Source of the DNA: JBHGBB01 sp041946755
GTDB taxonomy: Bacteria; UBP4; UBA4092; JAOAEQ01
Length of the DNA: 33,665 bases
Direction: 5' to 3'
Assembly: GCA_041946755.1 (NCBI GenBank)
Contig: JBHGBB010000016.1
Coordinates: 1-33,665 of the forward strand
Shown: piece after piece, positions 22,823 through 32,500 of the stretch
Position numbering within the stretch: position 1 is the stretch's first letter
How the letters are laid out: each line of letters opens with the position of its first letter
Position numbers and translations under genes: made by a program
Notes under the pieces: generated by a model
Database searches by the model: none
Seen by the model: only the letters and a program-made list of their open reading frames with translations
What the model was told of the DNA's origin: nothing

Positions 22823-24385
22823 ATGCTCGATAAACCAATAAAAGTAATGCTGATTGAAGATAATCCCGGTGATGCACGATTGATTCGGGAGATGTTAAAA
22901 GAAACCGAAGAGTTTGAATTCGAGGTACTCTGTTTGGACCGGTTATCGAGAGGATTGGAACACCTCGCTCGAGAATCGCAGGATATCGTCTTATTAGACC
23001 TGGGCCTTCCTGATAGTACCGGATTGGAAACATTTAATAAACTCTATCAACAGAAACGGGAATTACCGGTAATCGTTCTGACCGGACTGGATGATAAAAC
23101 CGTTGCGGTCAATGCGGTACGAGAGGGCGCGCAGGATTATGTGGTTAAGGGTGATATCATAGGCAAACTCCTAGTACGCTCCATACGGTATGCCATAGAA
23201 CGGAAACGAGCGGAAGAAAAAATTATCCGATTAAATCGGATTTATGCAGTTCTCAGCAATATAAACGGCGCAATTGTTCGGATTCGCGATCAACAATTAT
23301 TATTTGAAGAAGCCTGTAAAATAGCCGTAAATTTTGGATTATATCGGCTTGCCTGGATCGGACTAATTGATCCGAAAACCCATCGAGTGAATCCGATAAC
23401 CTATTATGGATGTGCAGTAGGATACCTTGACCAATTTAAGATATCCTTTGACGATGTTCCTGAAGGACAGTGTCCTACCGGTGCATCTATTCGTCAAGAA
23501 AAGTACGTTATCTGTAATGATGTCGAACATGATAAAAGTGTAGTTCTTTGGCGGAAGGTACTGCTCGAGCAGGGATATCGATCAATTGCAGCATTTCCAT
23601 TAAAAAATGGACCAACCATTATCGGCACCTTAACCTTAATTGCGGCTGAACCTTATTTTTTTGATGAACAGGAAATTCCGTTATTACAGGAAATAGCTGC
23701 AGATATCTCGTTTGCAATCAATACCATTGAATCTGAGAAAAACCGGAAATTAGCAGAAGAAACCCTCCAGAAAAGCGAAAAAAAGATTAAGGAAAGCTAC
23801 ATCAAACTGCGTCGTACTTTGGAAGAAACCGTAAATTCATTGGCTTCAGCATTAGAGACCCGGGATCCCTATACTGCCGGGCACGAACGAAGAGACGCAC
23901 AGTTGGTATGTGCTATTGCCAAAGAAATGGGATTATCGGAAGACCAGATCGAAGGGCTTCGTATCGCCTCGCTTTTACATGATATCGGGAAAATGGCGGT
24001 TCCGGCAGAGATTCTTAGTAAACCAACGAAATTAACTGATATTGAATTTAAATTAATTAAAGTGCATCCTGAAGTAGGCTATAACATTCTGAAGGATATC
24101 GATTTTCCTTGGCCAGTAGCCCAGATTGTATATCAGCATCAAGAACGATTAGATGGCTCCGGGTATCCTCAAGGATTAAAGGGAGAAGAAATTTTACTTG
24201 AAGCCCGGATTTTAACCGTCGCTGATGTGGTCGAAGCGATGAGTTCGCATCGACCGTATCGACCGGCGTTGGGAATTTTACCAGCTTTAGATGAAATCCG
24301 TAAGCATCGGGGTATATTATATGACCCGCAAGCAGTGGATGCGTGCTTAACTTTATTTCAGGAAAAAGGATTTAAATTTCAATAA
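22823..24385 (+). CDS. REC-GAF-HD-GYP protein, cyclic-di-GMP phosphodiesterase type
   Basis: 520-aa response regulator with a predicted cyclic-di-GMP-hydrolysing output. REC (1-125) has E12/D13, phospho-acceptor D59 in L-L-D-L-G-L-P and T89-like L-T-G. A GAF-like domain follows (about 140-300) and a helical linker. The HD-GYP domain (about 340-520) has E/D-Y-T-A-G-H, H386-D387 in L-L-H-D-I-G-K, and D-G-S-G-Y-P at 444-449. The usual double histidine before D-G-x-G-Y-P is H439-Q440 here, so one conserved metal-ligand histidine is replaced by glutamine. Activity is therefore uncertain. The GAF is an intact homologue of the one broken by a stop codon at 28398. GGTG lies 8 nt before the ATG. Confidence 0.92.
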   Translation: MLDKPIKVMLIEDNPGDARLIREMLKETEEFEFEVLCLDRLSRGLEHLARESQDIVLLDLGLPDSTGLETFNKLYQQKRELPVIVLTGLDDKTVAVNAVREGAQDYVVKGDIIGKLLVRSIRYAIERKRAEEKIIRLNRIYAVLSNINGAIVRIRDQQLLFEEACKIAVNFGLYRLAWIGLIDPKTHRVNPITYYGCAVGYLDQFKISFDDVPEGQCPTGASIRQEKYVICNDVEHDKSVVLWRKVLLEQGYRSIAAFPLKNGPTIIGTLTLIAAEPYFFDEQEIPLLQEIAADISFAINTIESEKNRKLAEETLQKSEKKIKESYIKLRRTLEETVNSLASALETRDPYTAGHERRDAQLVCAIAKEMGLSEDQIEGLRIASLLHDIGKMAVPAEILSKPTKLTDIEFKLIKVHPEVGYNILKDIDFPWPVAQIVYQHQERLDGSGYPQGLKGEEILLEARILTVADVVEAMSSHRPYRPALGILPALDEIRKHRGILYDPQAVDACLTLFQEKGFKFQ

Positions 24386-24456
24386 TAATTTGTACTCGTA
24401 TCTATAAATTTTACAATATTTAGAAATCTGATTATTATCCATAGCGCTGGTGTAAG

Positions 24457-24462
24457 AAAGGG
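24457..24462 (+). promoter_or_regulatory. Ribosome-binding site that sets the start at 24471
   Basis: AAAGGG lies 8 nt before the ATG at 24471. An in-frame GTG at 24462 overlaps this site and would add three residues, so ATG is preferred. Confidence 0.6.
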
Positions 24463-24470
24463 TGTTTTAT

Positions 24471-27400
24471 ATGAAAAAAGATATTGGCCAAACCAAAACC
24501 CAGCTGCTTAATGAACTCACTAAGCTTAAAATTCGAATTGCAGAGTTGGAAAAAACTACGAGCAAACGTAACCTGCGCAAAGAAACAGGATTCGAATACC
24601 AAGACCGCATTCGGAAACTATTCCTCTCTCTGAATGAAGCTTTCTATCTCGCCCAGATTATCTATGATAACGATGATACCCCTTGCGACTACCGGTACTT
24701 AGAAGTCAACAATGCGTTTGCGAAACTGATCAATTTACAACGAAAAGAGATAATCGGCAAACGGTATAAAGAAATTGTTACGGTTGACACTACCGATTGG
24801 CTGCAAACATTTATTAAAGTTGCAACTACCGGTATCCCAGTTAAACATGTTTTTTATTCCCCGGAATACAACAAGTATTTTGAGACGATAGCGTTTAAAC
24901 CGGGAGAAAACCTGTTTGCGGCTATTGTCAGCGATATCACTGAAAATAAATTAGCAGAACAACAATTGAAGCGGTTAACCGAACAGTATCGAGAATTATT
25001 TGAGAATTCCGGGACTAATGTGATTATTATCGATAAACAAGGTAACTACTTAATGGTTAATAAAAACGCGGCGGCTAATTTCGGATTACCACCGGATAAA
25101 ATTATTGGTAAGTCCATGACCGAACTCTTACCTCCAGCAACCGCGCAAAAATATCTATCGCTGAACCGTCAATTGTTAAAATCGGGCGGAAGCCGGGTAT
25201 ATGAAGATTCATTCCAACTCTCAACCGGGAACAGGTGGTTCTTAATCATCGACCAGTGCCTTAAAGATGAAAAAGGAAGAAATTATGCGGTTCAAAGCAG
25301 TAGCATCGATATCACCGATCGTAAAACTACAGAAGCTAAATTGCGGGTGCATGAAGAGCAATATCGAGTGCTGTACGAAAATACCGGTACGGCAATGCTG
25401 ATTGTCGAAGATGATATGATGATAAGCTTAGTAAATTCGCAGTTTTGTAAACTTATCGGATATTCTAAAAAAGCACTTGAAGGGAAAAAGCGCTGGACCG
25501 ATTTTGTCGTACCCGAAGACGTACCTTGGATGGTTAAACAGCATCGACTCCGTCGGGAAAAGCCGGAAGGAGCCCTGCGACAATATGAATTCCGGCTGAT
25601 TAACAAAGAGCATCAAATTCGGAATATTTTTCTGAATGTCGATATTATTCCCGGTACCAAACAGAGTATTGCATCTTTAATTGATATCACTGAACTCAAA
25701 CATACTGAAGAAGAATTACGGAAGCAAAAGGATGCAGAGCAATTATTTCAACAGCAATTAATCATGCTTCACCAAGTCCGGAACGATTTGATTAATACTA
25801 CTACGATAGACGAATTATGTCGTCGGGCGATTGAACTTGGTAAAACCCGGCTTGGATTCGACCGCCTTGGAATATGGCTAAATACCAATACTCCTCATGT
25901 TCTGTCCGGCTCATTCGGGATCGACGAAAAGGGTAACCTCCGTGATGAACGAAACCAGCGGGTGACCATAAAACCGAATTCTACTATAGGACGCCTCCTT
26001 AAGAAGAAACAGTTCGTGTACAGCGAGCAGAATGTGCCTTTACTTAATCATCAAGCCAAAGAAATTGGTAAAGGAACTCATCTTGTTGCCGGATTATGGG
26101 ATGGTAAACAGTTACTTGGTTTTCTTTCGGCAGATAATTTACTCGGGAAAAAACTGTTTTCTCATTATGCAGGTGAGCTTTTAGGGATTTATGCATCTAC
26201 GGTCGGTCAATTGTATACTCGCAAACAGGCCGAGGTGGCGTTGCAAGAGAAAAACGAGCAGATAACCTTGCTCAATCTGGTGTCTCAGGTGACTATTGAG
26301 AGCCGTACTCCTGAAGAATTAGTAGACCGGTTGGTCGAAACTATCCGCCAAGTAATGCCCTGCGATGCTGCTTATGTTGATGCTTTTGATGAAACCAATC
26401 TTCTCGCTAAAGGAGTCCGGAGTTATGATACCATCAATGGCGTGTTTAGTTTAGTTCCTGCCGGAACCGCCCGAGTAAATCCACACGGTACCGTAGATAA
26501 GGTAATCTTTTTCCAACGGAAACCAGTACGAATCCTTCGAGCGAATGAACCACAAAAAGGAATGTATATGTCGCCCTTCGGTGATAAGGAACGCCGGTCC
26601 GCTTCACTGCTATACGCGCCCATGATCGCTCGCGACAAGGTTATTGGCAGCATTTCTGTCCAGAGTTATACCCATAATGCTTATTCGGAAAAGGAAGAGA
26701 GGTTATTATCCGAGATCGCCCGGCAGGTCGGTTCCGCTTTTGAGTCGATCAAGCTGTATTCAGAAACCAAGCAGGCAGAAGAGACATTGCGTAAATCGGA
26801 ACTACAATTTCGGTTAATCTGGGAGAATTCGACTGATGCCTTGCGGTTGACCGACGCACAAGGAACAATGTTACAGGTCAATGAAGCCTTCTGTCGAATG
26901 GTTGATAAGCCTAAAGAAGAGTTAGAAGGGAAACCGCTGGCGATAGTCTATCCTGCAGACCGCTTTGAATATAACATGCATCGTCATCGGGAACGATATC
27001 AAACCAAAACGGTCAAGCCACATTATGAACAAGAAATGACGTTCTGGAATGGGAAAAAAGTATTTTTAGAAATCATTCATACCTTTTTCGAGATAGAAGG
27101 GCAAACGATATTACTGCTTACAAGTTATCGTGATATTACTGCCCGTAAACAGGTAGAAGAAATGTTACGAACGAACGAGGAAAAGATGCGCAGTATCATG
27201 GATAATATCGGAATCGGCGTGGCGCTCATTAGTCCAAAGATGGAGATTCTTGAATTGAACCTCCAGATGCGGAAATGGTTTCCATTAATTGATGCGGCGC
27301 AACATCCCACCTGTTATTACGCATTCAACGATCCGCCACGGGAAGCGCCATGTGACTATTGTCCAACCTATAAAACATTGCAAGACGGTCTTGTCCACGA

Positions 27401-28400
27401 AGCTACAACGCATACCCCGCAGGCAGGATGTATCGTTCGTAATTACCGCATTATTTCTTCTCCTATCCTCAATAAGGCGGGGGAGGTTACGGCAGCGATC
27501 GAGATGGTTGAAGATATTACCGACCGGATTCAAGCAGAAGAAAAACTACATCATATCGAACGACTTTATCAAAATGCAATAATCCAAACCGGTAGCGTGG
27601 TATATCAACGCGACTATTCCAGCCAAAACTATGCATTTATGAGTGAGGGCATCCTTGCGCTAACCGGATATACGGTAGAAGAATTTACCGGACAGCTATT
27701 CATCAGTCAACTCCGAAAAACCGAAGCATACGGCCCGGACAAAGACTTGCCGCATGAAGAGCGGGTGCGACGTTCACGAGCCGGACTCATTACGTATTGG
27801 CATGAAGATTACCTTTTCGAGAAAAAAGATGGTGCTTTAGTTTGGTTATCCGATGTTTCGGTTCCACTTTACGATACTACCGGAAAACCCATTGGGTCGC
27901 TTGGTATTTTAACCGATATCTCCGACCGTAAACGGGCTGAGGAAACACTCCGGCTTCGTGAAGCAACGATTCGGAGTGTATTTAAAGCTGCTCCTGTTGG
28001 TATCTGCGTCATGAAAGACCGAAGATATCAAAGCGCAAATGACCATTGGTGCAAAAGTTTTGGTTATTCGGAAGAAGAACTTATTGGAAACACTACCCGG
28101 ATGCTCTACGAAAACGAAGAAGAATATCAACGTGTAGGGCAACTATTACACCAGTCGCTTCAAGAAAAGGATGTGGTAACAATCAACACCCGGCTACGCC
28201 GCAAAGATGGCGTATTTCGTGATGTTATTTTATCAACAGCCTCACTTCAACCTCACGATCTATCAACTGGAGTAGTAGTTATAATCCATGATGTCACTGA
28301 AAGTAAAGAGGCTACCGAGAAGATTTATAATCTTTATACTCTGATTCAGGCTATTCGGAAAGTTAATGAGACCTTAGTCCGAGTCAAGGAAGATACCTAA
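24471..28400 (+). CDS. PAS(x7)/GAF(x2) sensory protein, 5' part of a gene split by TAA
   Basis: 1309-residue soluble sensory protein with no catalytic domain before its stop. Order: short coiled coil (1-40), PAS (about 42-160), PAS (172-288), PAS (297-412), GAF (423-586), GAF (593-766), PAS (776-895), PAS with cysteine cluster C948, C961xxC964 (905-1023), PAS (1029-1157), PAS (1165-1277, a copy of a module repeated in the last gene), then the first ~25 residues of a third GAF ending V-R-V-K-E-D-T. The stop TAA at 28398 falls inside that GAF, and the same frame continues for another 350 codons through GAF and HD-GYP. As it stands this half senses but cannot signal by itself. Either the gene is broken or the stop is read through or a sequencing error. 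Confidence 0.88.
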   Translation: MKKDIGQTKTQLLNELTKLKIRIAELEKTTSKRNLRKETGFEYQDRIRKLFLSLNEAFYLAQIIYDNDDTPCDYRYLEVNNAFAKLINLQRKEIIGKRYKEIVTVDTTDWLQTFIKVATTGIPVKHVFYSPEYNKYFETIAFKPGENLFAAIVSDITENKLAEQQLKRLTEQYRELFENSGTNVIIIDKQGNYLMVNKNAAANFGLPPDKIIGKSMTELLPPATAQKYLSLNRQLLKSGGSRVYEDSFQLSTGNRWFLIIDQCLKDEKGRNYAVQSSSIDITDRKTTEAKLRVHEEQYRVLYENTGTAMLIVEDDMMISLVNSQFCKLIGYSKKALEGKKRWTDFVVPEDVPWMVKQHRLRREKPEGALRQYEFRLINKEHQIRNIFLNVDIIPGTKQSIASLIDITELKHTEEELRKQKDAEQLFQQQLIMLHQVRNDLINTTTIDELCRRAIELGKTRLGFDRLGIWLNTNTPHVLSGSFGIDEKGNLRDERNQRVTIKPNSTIGRLLKKKQFVYSEQNVPLLNHQAKEIGKGTHLVAGLWDGKQLLGFLSADNLLGKKLFSHYAGELLGIYASTVGQLYTRKQAEVALQEKNEQITLLNLVSQVTIESRTPEELVDRLVETIRQVMPCDAAYVDAFDETNLLAKGVRSYDTINGVFSLVPAGTARVNPHGTVDKVIFFQRKPVRILRANEPQKGMYMSPFGDKERRSASLLYAPMIARDKVIGSISVQSYTHNAYSEKEERLLSEIARQVGSAFESIKLYSETKQAEETLRKSELQFRLIWENSTDALRLTDAQGTMLQVNEAFCRMVDKPKEELEGKPLAIVYPADRFEYNMHRHRERYQTKTVKPHYEQEMTFWNGKKVFLEIIHTFFEIEGQTILLLTSYRDITARKQVEEMLRTNEEKMRSIMDNIGIGVALISPKMEILELNLQMRKWFPLIDAAQHPTCYYAFNDPPREAPCDYCPTYKTLQDGLVHEATTHTPQAGCIVRNYRIISSPILNKAGEVTAAIEMVEDITDRIQAEEKLHHIERLYQNAIIQTGSVVYQRDYSSQNYAFMSEGILALTGYTVEEFTGQLFISQLRKTEAYGPDKDLPHEERVRRSRAGLITYWHEDYLFEKKDGALVWLSDVSVPLYDTTGKPIGSLGILTDISDRKRAEETLRLREATIRSVFKAAPVGICVMKDRRYQSANDHWCKSFGYSEEELIGNTTRMLYENEEEYQRVGQLLHQSLQEKDVVTINTRLRRKDGVFRDVILSTASLQPHDLSTGVVVIIHDVTESKEATEKIYNLYTLIQAIRKVNETLVRVKEDT
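27963..28301 (+). repeat. 113-aa PAS module, copy A
   Basis: Starts A-T-I-R-S-V-F-K-A-A-P-V-G-I-C-V-M-K-D and ends H-D-V-T-E. It closely matches copies B (31627-31965) and C (32752-33090) in the MASE1 kinase gene; A against C is about 75% identical by hand count, with no gap. Confidence 0.85.
28398..28400 (+). other. In-frame TAA interrupting the PAS/GAF-HD-GYP frame
   Basis: The frame is open for 1309 codons before and 349 after this codon. The homologous position in the intact neighbour GAF is Leu. TAA serves as an ordinary stop for other genes here, so it is not a reassigned codon. Confidence 0.85.
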
Positions 28401-28526
28401 TTATACCAGCAGGTTTGTCATACACTAGCTCAAGTTAACTATATTCGGTTTGTCTGGATCGGGCTCATTGAACCGAATAATGTTGCCATTAAACCCATCG
28501 CTTTTGCCGGAACCGAAGATGGATAT

Positions 28527-29450
28527 TTGTCAACCATAAAAATCACCTGGGATGATACGGCGTTTGGAAAAGGTCCTACTGGAACCGCAATTAAGAATAA
28601 GAAACCGAGTATTATTAATGATATTGCTACTGATCCTAATTTTGGTTTATGGCGCGAAGAAGCATCAAAGCGCGGGTATTTATCAACCATTGCGTTGCCT
28701 TTGATTCATGAAGAAGAAGTTATCGGTGTGCTGCGAGTATATTCCGGAATCAAGCACGTTTTTGGTGAAGAAGAAGTCGAATTTCTAACTGAAGTAGCAC
28801 AAGATATTGCCGTGGGAATAAAATCATTAAAACTGGAAAAGAAACTAGAACAAACCTCTACTCATTTGCGGCAGGCATTAAATGAATCGATTGAAACCAT
28901 CGCAAAAATCAGCGAATTGCGCGACCCTTATACCTCCGGTCACCAGAAACGAGTTGCAAAACTAGCGGTGGCAATCGCCCAAGAACTCAAATTGCCGGAG
29001 AGAATGATTGAAGGAATCAAGGTTACCGGCTATCTTCATGATTTAGGGAAATTAGCTATCCCAGCCGAAATTCTCAGCAAACCGACCCAATTAACCAAAA
29101 CCGAGTTTGAGTTGATTAAAACCCATCCGCAAACCGGATTCGATCTATTGAGCGGATTGATTTTCCCTTGGCCGGTAGCGGAAGTCATTCTCCAACATCA
29201 TGAACGACTGAATGGTGTCGGATATCCGCACGGATTGAAATCAGATGCTATATTGATGGAAGCGCGGATTATCGCGGTCGCTGATGTAGTCGAAGCGATG
29301 AGTTCCCATCGACCATATCGACCAGCATTGGGCCTTCAACCGGCACTCGATGAAATCAAAAAGAATCGCGAGATTTTATATGATACAAACGTAGTCGATG
29401 CTTGTCTGCGATTATTTCAAGAAAAAGGATTTGCATTCGAAAAAGATTAG
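28527..29450 (+). CDS. Partial GAF plus HD-GYP domain, 3' part of the split gene
   Basis: If translated separately, the earliest usable start I see is TTG at 28527, in the middle of the GAF domain, giving 307 aa with a truncated GAF. The homologous reading extends in frame back to 28401. The HD-GYP domain is complete: L-R-D-P-Y-T-S-G-H-Q-K-R-V, H-D-L-G-K-L-A-I-P, and H-H-E-R-L-N-G-V-G-Y-P. The double histidine lost in the protein at 22823 is kept, but the D of D-G-x-G-Y-P is N. A free-standing product would be a cyclic-di-GMP phosphodiesterase-type domain without its sensor. No ribosome-binding site is seen near the TTG, so independent expression is doubtful. Confidence 0.6.
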   Translation: MSTIKITWDDTAFGKGPTGTAIKNKKPSIINDIATDPNFGLWREEASKRGYLSTIALPLIHEEEVIGVLRVYSGIKHVFGEEEVEFLTEVAQDIAVGIKSLKLEKKLEQTSTHLRQALNESIETIAKISELRDPYTSGHQKRVAKLAVAIAQELKLPERMIEGIKVTGYLHDLGKLAIPAEILSKPTQLTKTEFELIKTHPQTGFDLLSGLIFPWPVAEVILQHHERLNGVGYPHGLKSDAILMEARIIAVADVVEAMSSHRPYRPALGLQPALDEIKKNREILYDTNVVDACLRLFQEKGFAFEKD

Positions 29451-29529
29451 TTTTTTTATATTATTCCAAACATTAGAACCGTTAAATAAAATCCGAACGT
29501 ATTGAATTACACGAAAGCGAGTAATGATC

Positions 29530-32500
29530 ATGGTTAAGGCTATTTCGAGACATAAATCCTTATCGCATATTCCATTAAAAACCATGGTATTCACAGCACT
29601 GGTTTATTTTTTAACCGCAAAACTAGGGCTTCTTCTCGCTTTTAAAGGAACCAATGCTTCTCCAGTGTGGGCGCCAACCGGAATAGCGTTTGCCGCAGTA
29701 TTTTTATTAGGATACCGTATTTGGCCGGGGCTTTTTCTCGGCGCTTTTTTAGCCAACCTGATTACGTTGTCAACGTTAGGTTTATCGGTATCAGCCTCGC
29801 TATTAACCTCACTTAGTACCGCGGCTGGAAATACACTCGAAGCACTCGTGGGAGTATCACTAACTAAACAAATCTGTAAAAATCGTAATCCTTTTGATCA
29901 TTTTGAAGATTCCCTTACCCTGATTATTCGTGGGATTTTTTTAAGTACTTTAATTAGCGCTACTATTGGTACGACAAGCTTCTATCTCAATTTCCGCGAT
30001 TGGACTAATTATACGACCATGTGGATAACCTGGTGGCTGGGTGATTCTATCGGTGCCATTATCATTATTCCTCTTATTCTCATTTGGCATAAAAAAGAGT
30101 TTTCTCGATGGAATCGCGGAAAGATATCGGAAGCCATACTTTTATTTTTGGTAATTTTAGCCTTCTTTCTTTATATTTTCCTAAAAAAAGTCCATCTGGA
30201 ATATATGATTATTCCGATTTTACTCTGGACGGTACAGCGGTTTAATCGATTTGAAACCGCAATCGTCATTTTCTTGATTTCAGTAATTTCGATTCTGCTC
30301 ACAATACATGGATATGGTCCATTTGCGCAAACCGATTTAAATCGCTCACTTCTATTGTTGCAATCATATATTGGTTTAATTTCATTATCGACCATAATTT
30401 TATCGATTATTGTCAATGAACAGCGCCAGACTGAAATATCGCTTAAAGAGTCACAACAGCAGATGCGAGATATTATCGATTTCTTACCTGACGCTACGTT
30501 TGCGATAGATTTTGAAGGCCGGATTATTGTATGGAATCGGGCGATTGAAGAGTTGACTGGTGTTAGCGCTTCAAATATGTTGGGAAAAGGGAATTATGAA
30601 TATGCGATTCCTTTTTGGGGAAAACGACAGCCGATTCTCATTGATTTGGTTTTATCCAATCGAATTGAGCAGTTGCAAAATTATACCTCAATTAAGAAAA
30701 TTGGTAATACTTGTTTTGCCGAAACAACTATCTATGCATTAAAAGGGAAGCCTTTAACGCTGTGGTTGGCGACGCAACCGCTTTACGATATTAAGGGAAA
30801 AATGATTGGTGCTATTGAATCAATTCGCGATATTTCACAGCAAAAGCAGGCGGAAGAGACTAACACTAAATTAGCCGCTATTGTTGAATCTTCGGAAGAT
30901 GCAATTATTGGAAAAACCTTAAGCGGCATTATTACCAGTTGGAATAAAGGGGCCGAGAAAATGTATGGGTATGCAGCTGATGAAATTATCGGGAAATCAA
31001 TCGACCTGCTTATTCCCAAAGACAAAATTAATGAAATTCCTGATATTCTGAATAAAATAAAAACCGGGCAGACTATTTCTCACTACGAAACTTCCCGTAC
31101 CAAAAAAAATGGACAAGAAATCGAGGTTTCCTTAACGATATCACCCATTAAAGGTAATAATGGAAGTATTATTGGCGCATCTACCATAGCCCGCGATATC
31201 ACTGAAAGTAAACAGGCAGAAGCAAACCTGTTATTTAAAACCACCTTATTAGAAGCGCAATCGGAAACAACTATTGATGGCATTTTAGTGGTTGATAAAA
31301 ATGCGAAGATCGTGTTATCGAATAACCGATTCAGAGAAATCTGGAATGTTCCCCAGCAGCTTATTGATGCCCACGATGATACTGAACTACTACGGTATGT
31401 TTTAACCCAATTAAAACACCCGAATGAATTTATAAAAAAAGTCGAATATCTCTATGCCCACCAGACCGAAAAGAGCCGAGATGAAATCGAATTAACTAAG
31501 GGAACTGTTCTGGACCGATACTCCGCGCCTTTAATAGGTCCAACGAGCACGTATTATGGAAGAATCTGGTATTTCCGTGATATCACCGACCAAAAGCGGG
31601 CAGAGGAAACACTCCGTCTTAGCGAAGCAACTATTCGCAGTGTATTCCAAGCGACACCGGTTGGCATTTGTGTAATGAAAAATCGGATTTTTCGAAACGT
31701 AAATGAATACTGGAGCAAGATTATCGGTTATCGAGAAGACGAACTTATCGGAGCATCTCCCCGCATTCTCTACGAAAACGAAGCGGAATATCTTCGAGTA
31801 GGTCAAGAATTGTATGGTTCTCTTAAAGACCAAAACGTAGTAATAGTAAATACGCGGTTACGGCGGAAGGATGGTATATTCCGCGATGTCGTCTTAATCT
31901 CCGCGTCACTTCAACCTCACGATTTATCCGCGGGAGTAATCGTAACGGTCCATGATGTTACCGAGCGTATTCAAGCGGAAAAAGCTTTACAGGAGAGTGA
32001 ACGGAAATATCGTGAATTAGTCCAAAATGCTAACAGTATTATTCTCCGCTGGGATCGGAATGGGAAAGTGATTTTTTTAAACGAGTTCGGACAACGATTC
32101 TTTGGGTATCGAGAAGATGAGCTTATTGGAAAACATGTTGTTGGAACTATTGTGGCTGAAGCAGAAAGCTCTGGCCGTATGCTTCGTGAGTTGATGGACA
32201 AGATTTGCGAGAATCCTCATGCCTATGAACATAACACCAACGAAAATATCCGCCGAGACGGGAGTCGGGCTTGGATTACCTGGACCAATCGGGCAGTGAT
32301 CGATGCTCAAGGACAGTTGGTTGAGATATTTAGTGTTGGCTCGGATATTACCCAGCAAAAACAAGCGCAAGACGCATTGCTCCAGAGTGAACGGAACTAT
32401 CGGGAAGTATTTAATGCTACGAGCGAAGCCATCCTGATTCGAGATTTTTATACTGGAAAGATTATTGAAGTTAACGAAACTGCATTGCAAATGTATGGGT

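Larger units (their letters stand above)
24471..29450 (+). pseudogene. Interrupted PAS/GAF-HD-GYP gene, whole extent
   Basis: Removing the single TAA at 28398-28400 gives one continuous frame of about 1658 residues with the layout PAS3-GAF2-PAS4-GAF-HD-GYP. The residues on both sides of the stop align without gap to the GAF of the intact REC-GAF-HD-GYP protein at 22823 (…R-I-R-D-Q-Q-L-L-F… against …R-V-K-E-D-T-stop-L-Y…), and both then run into an identical W-I-G-L-I segment. A nonsense substitution, for example TTA to TAA, is the simplest explanation. Confidence 0.65.

Noticed and set aside
28398..28400. TAA as a reassigned sense codon
   Set aside because: TAA ends several complete genes here (for example at 4464 and 19360), so it works as a normal stop.
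28401..28526. A separate start for the HD-GYP gene just after the TAA
   Set aside because: No in-frame ATG or GTG is present between the TAA and the TTG at 28527, and no ribosome-binding site was seen; the homologous GAF residues before the TTG argue for one original gene.
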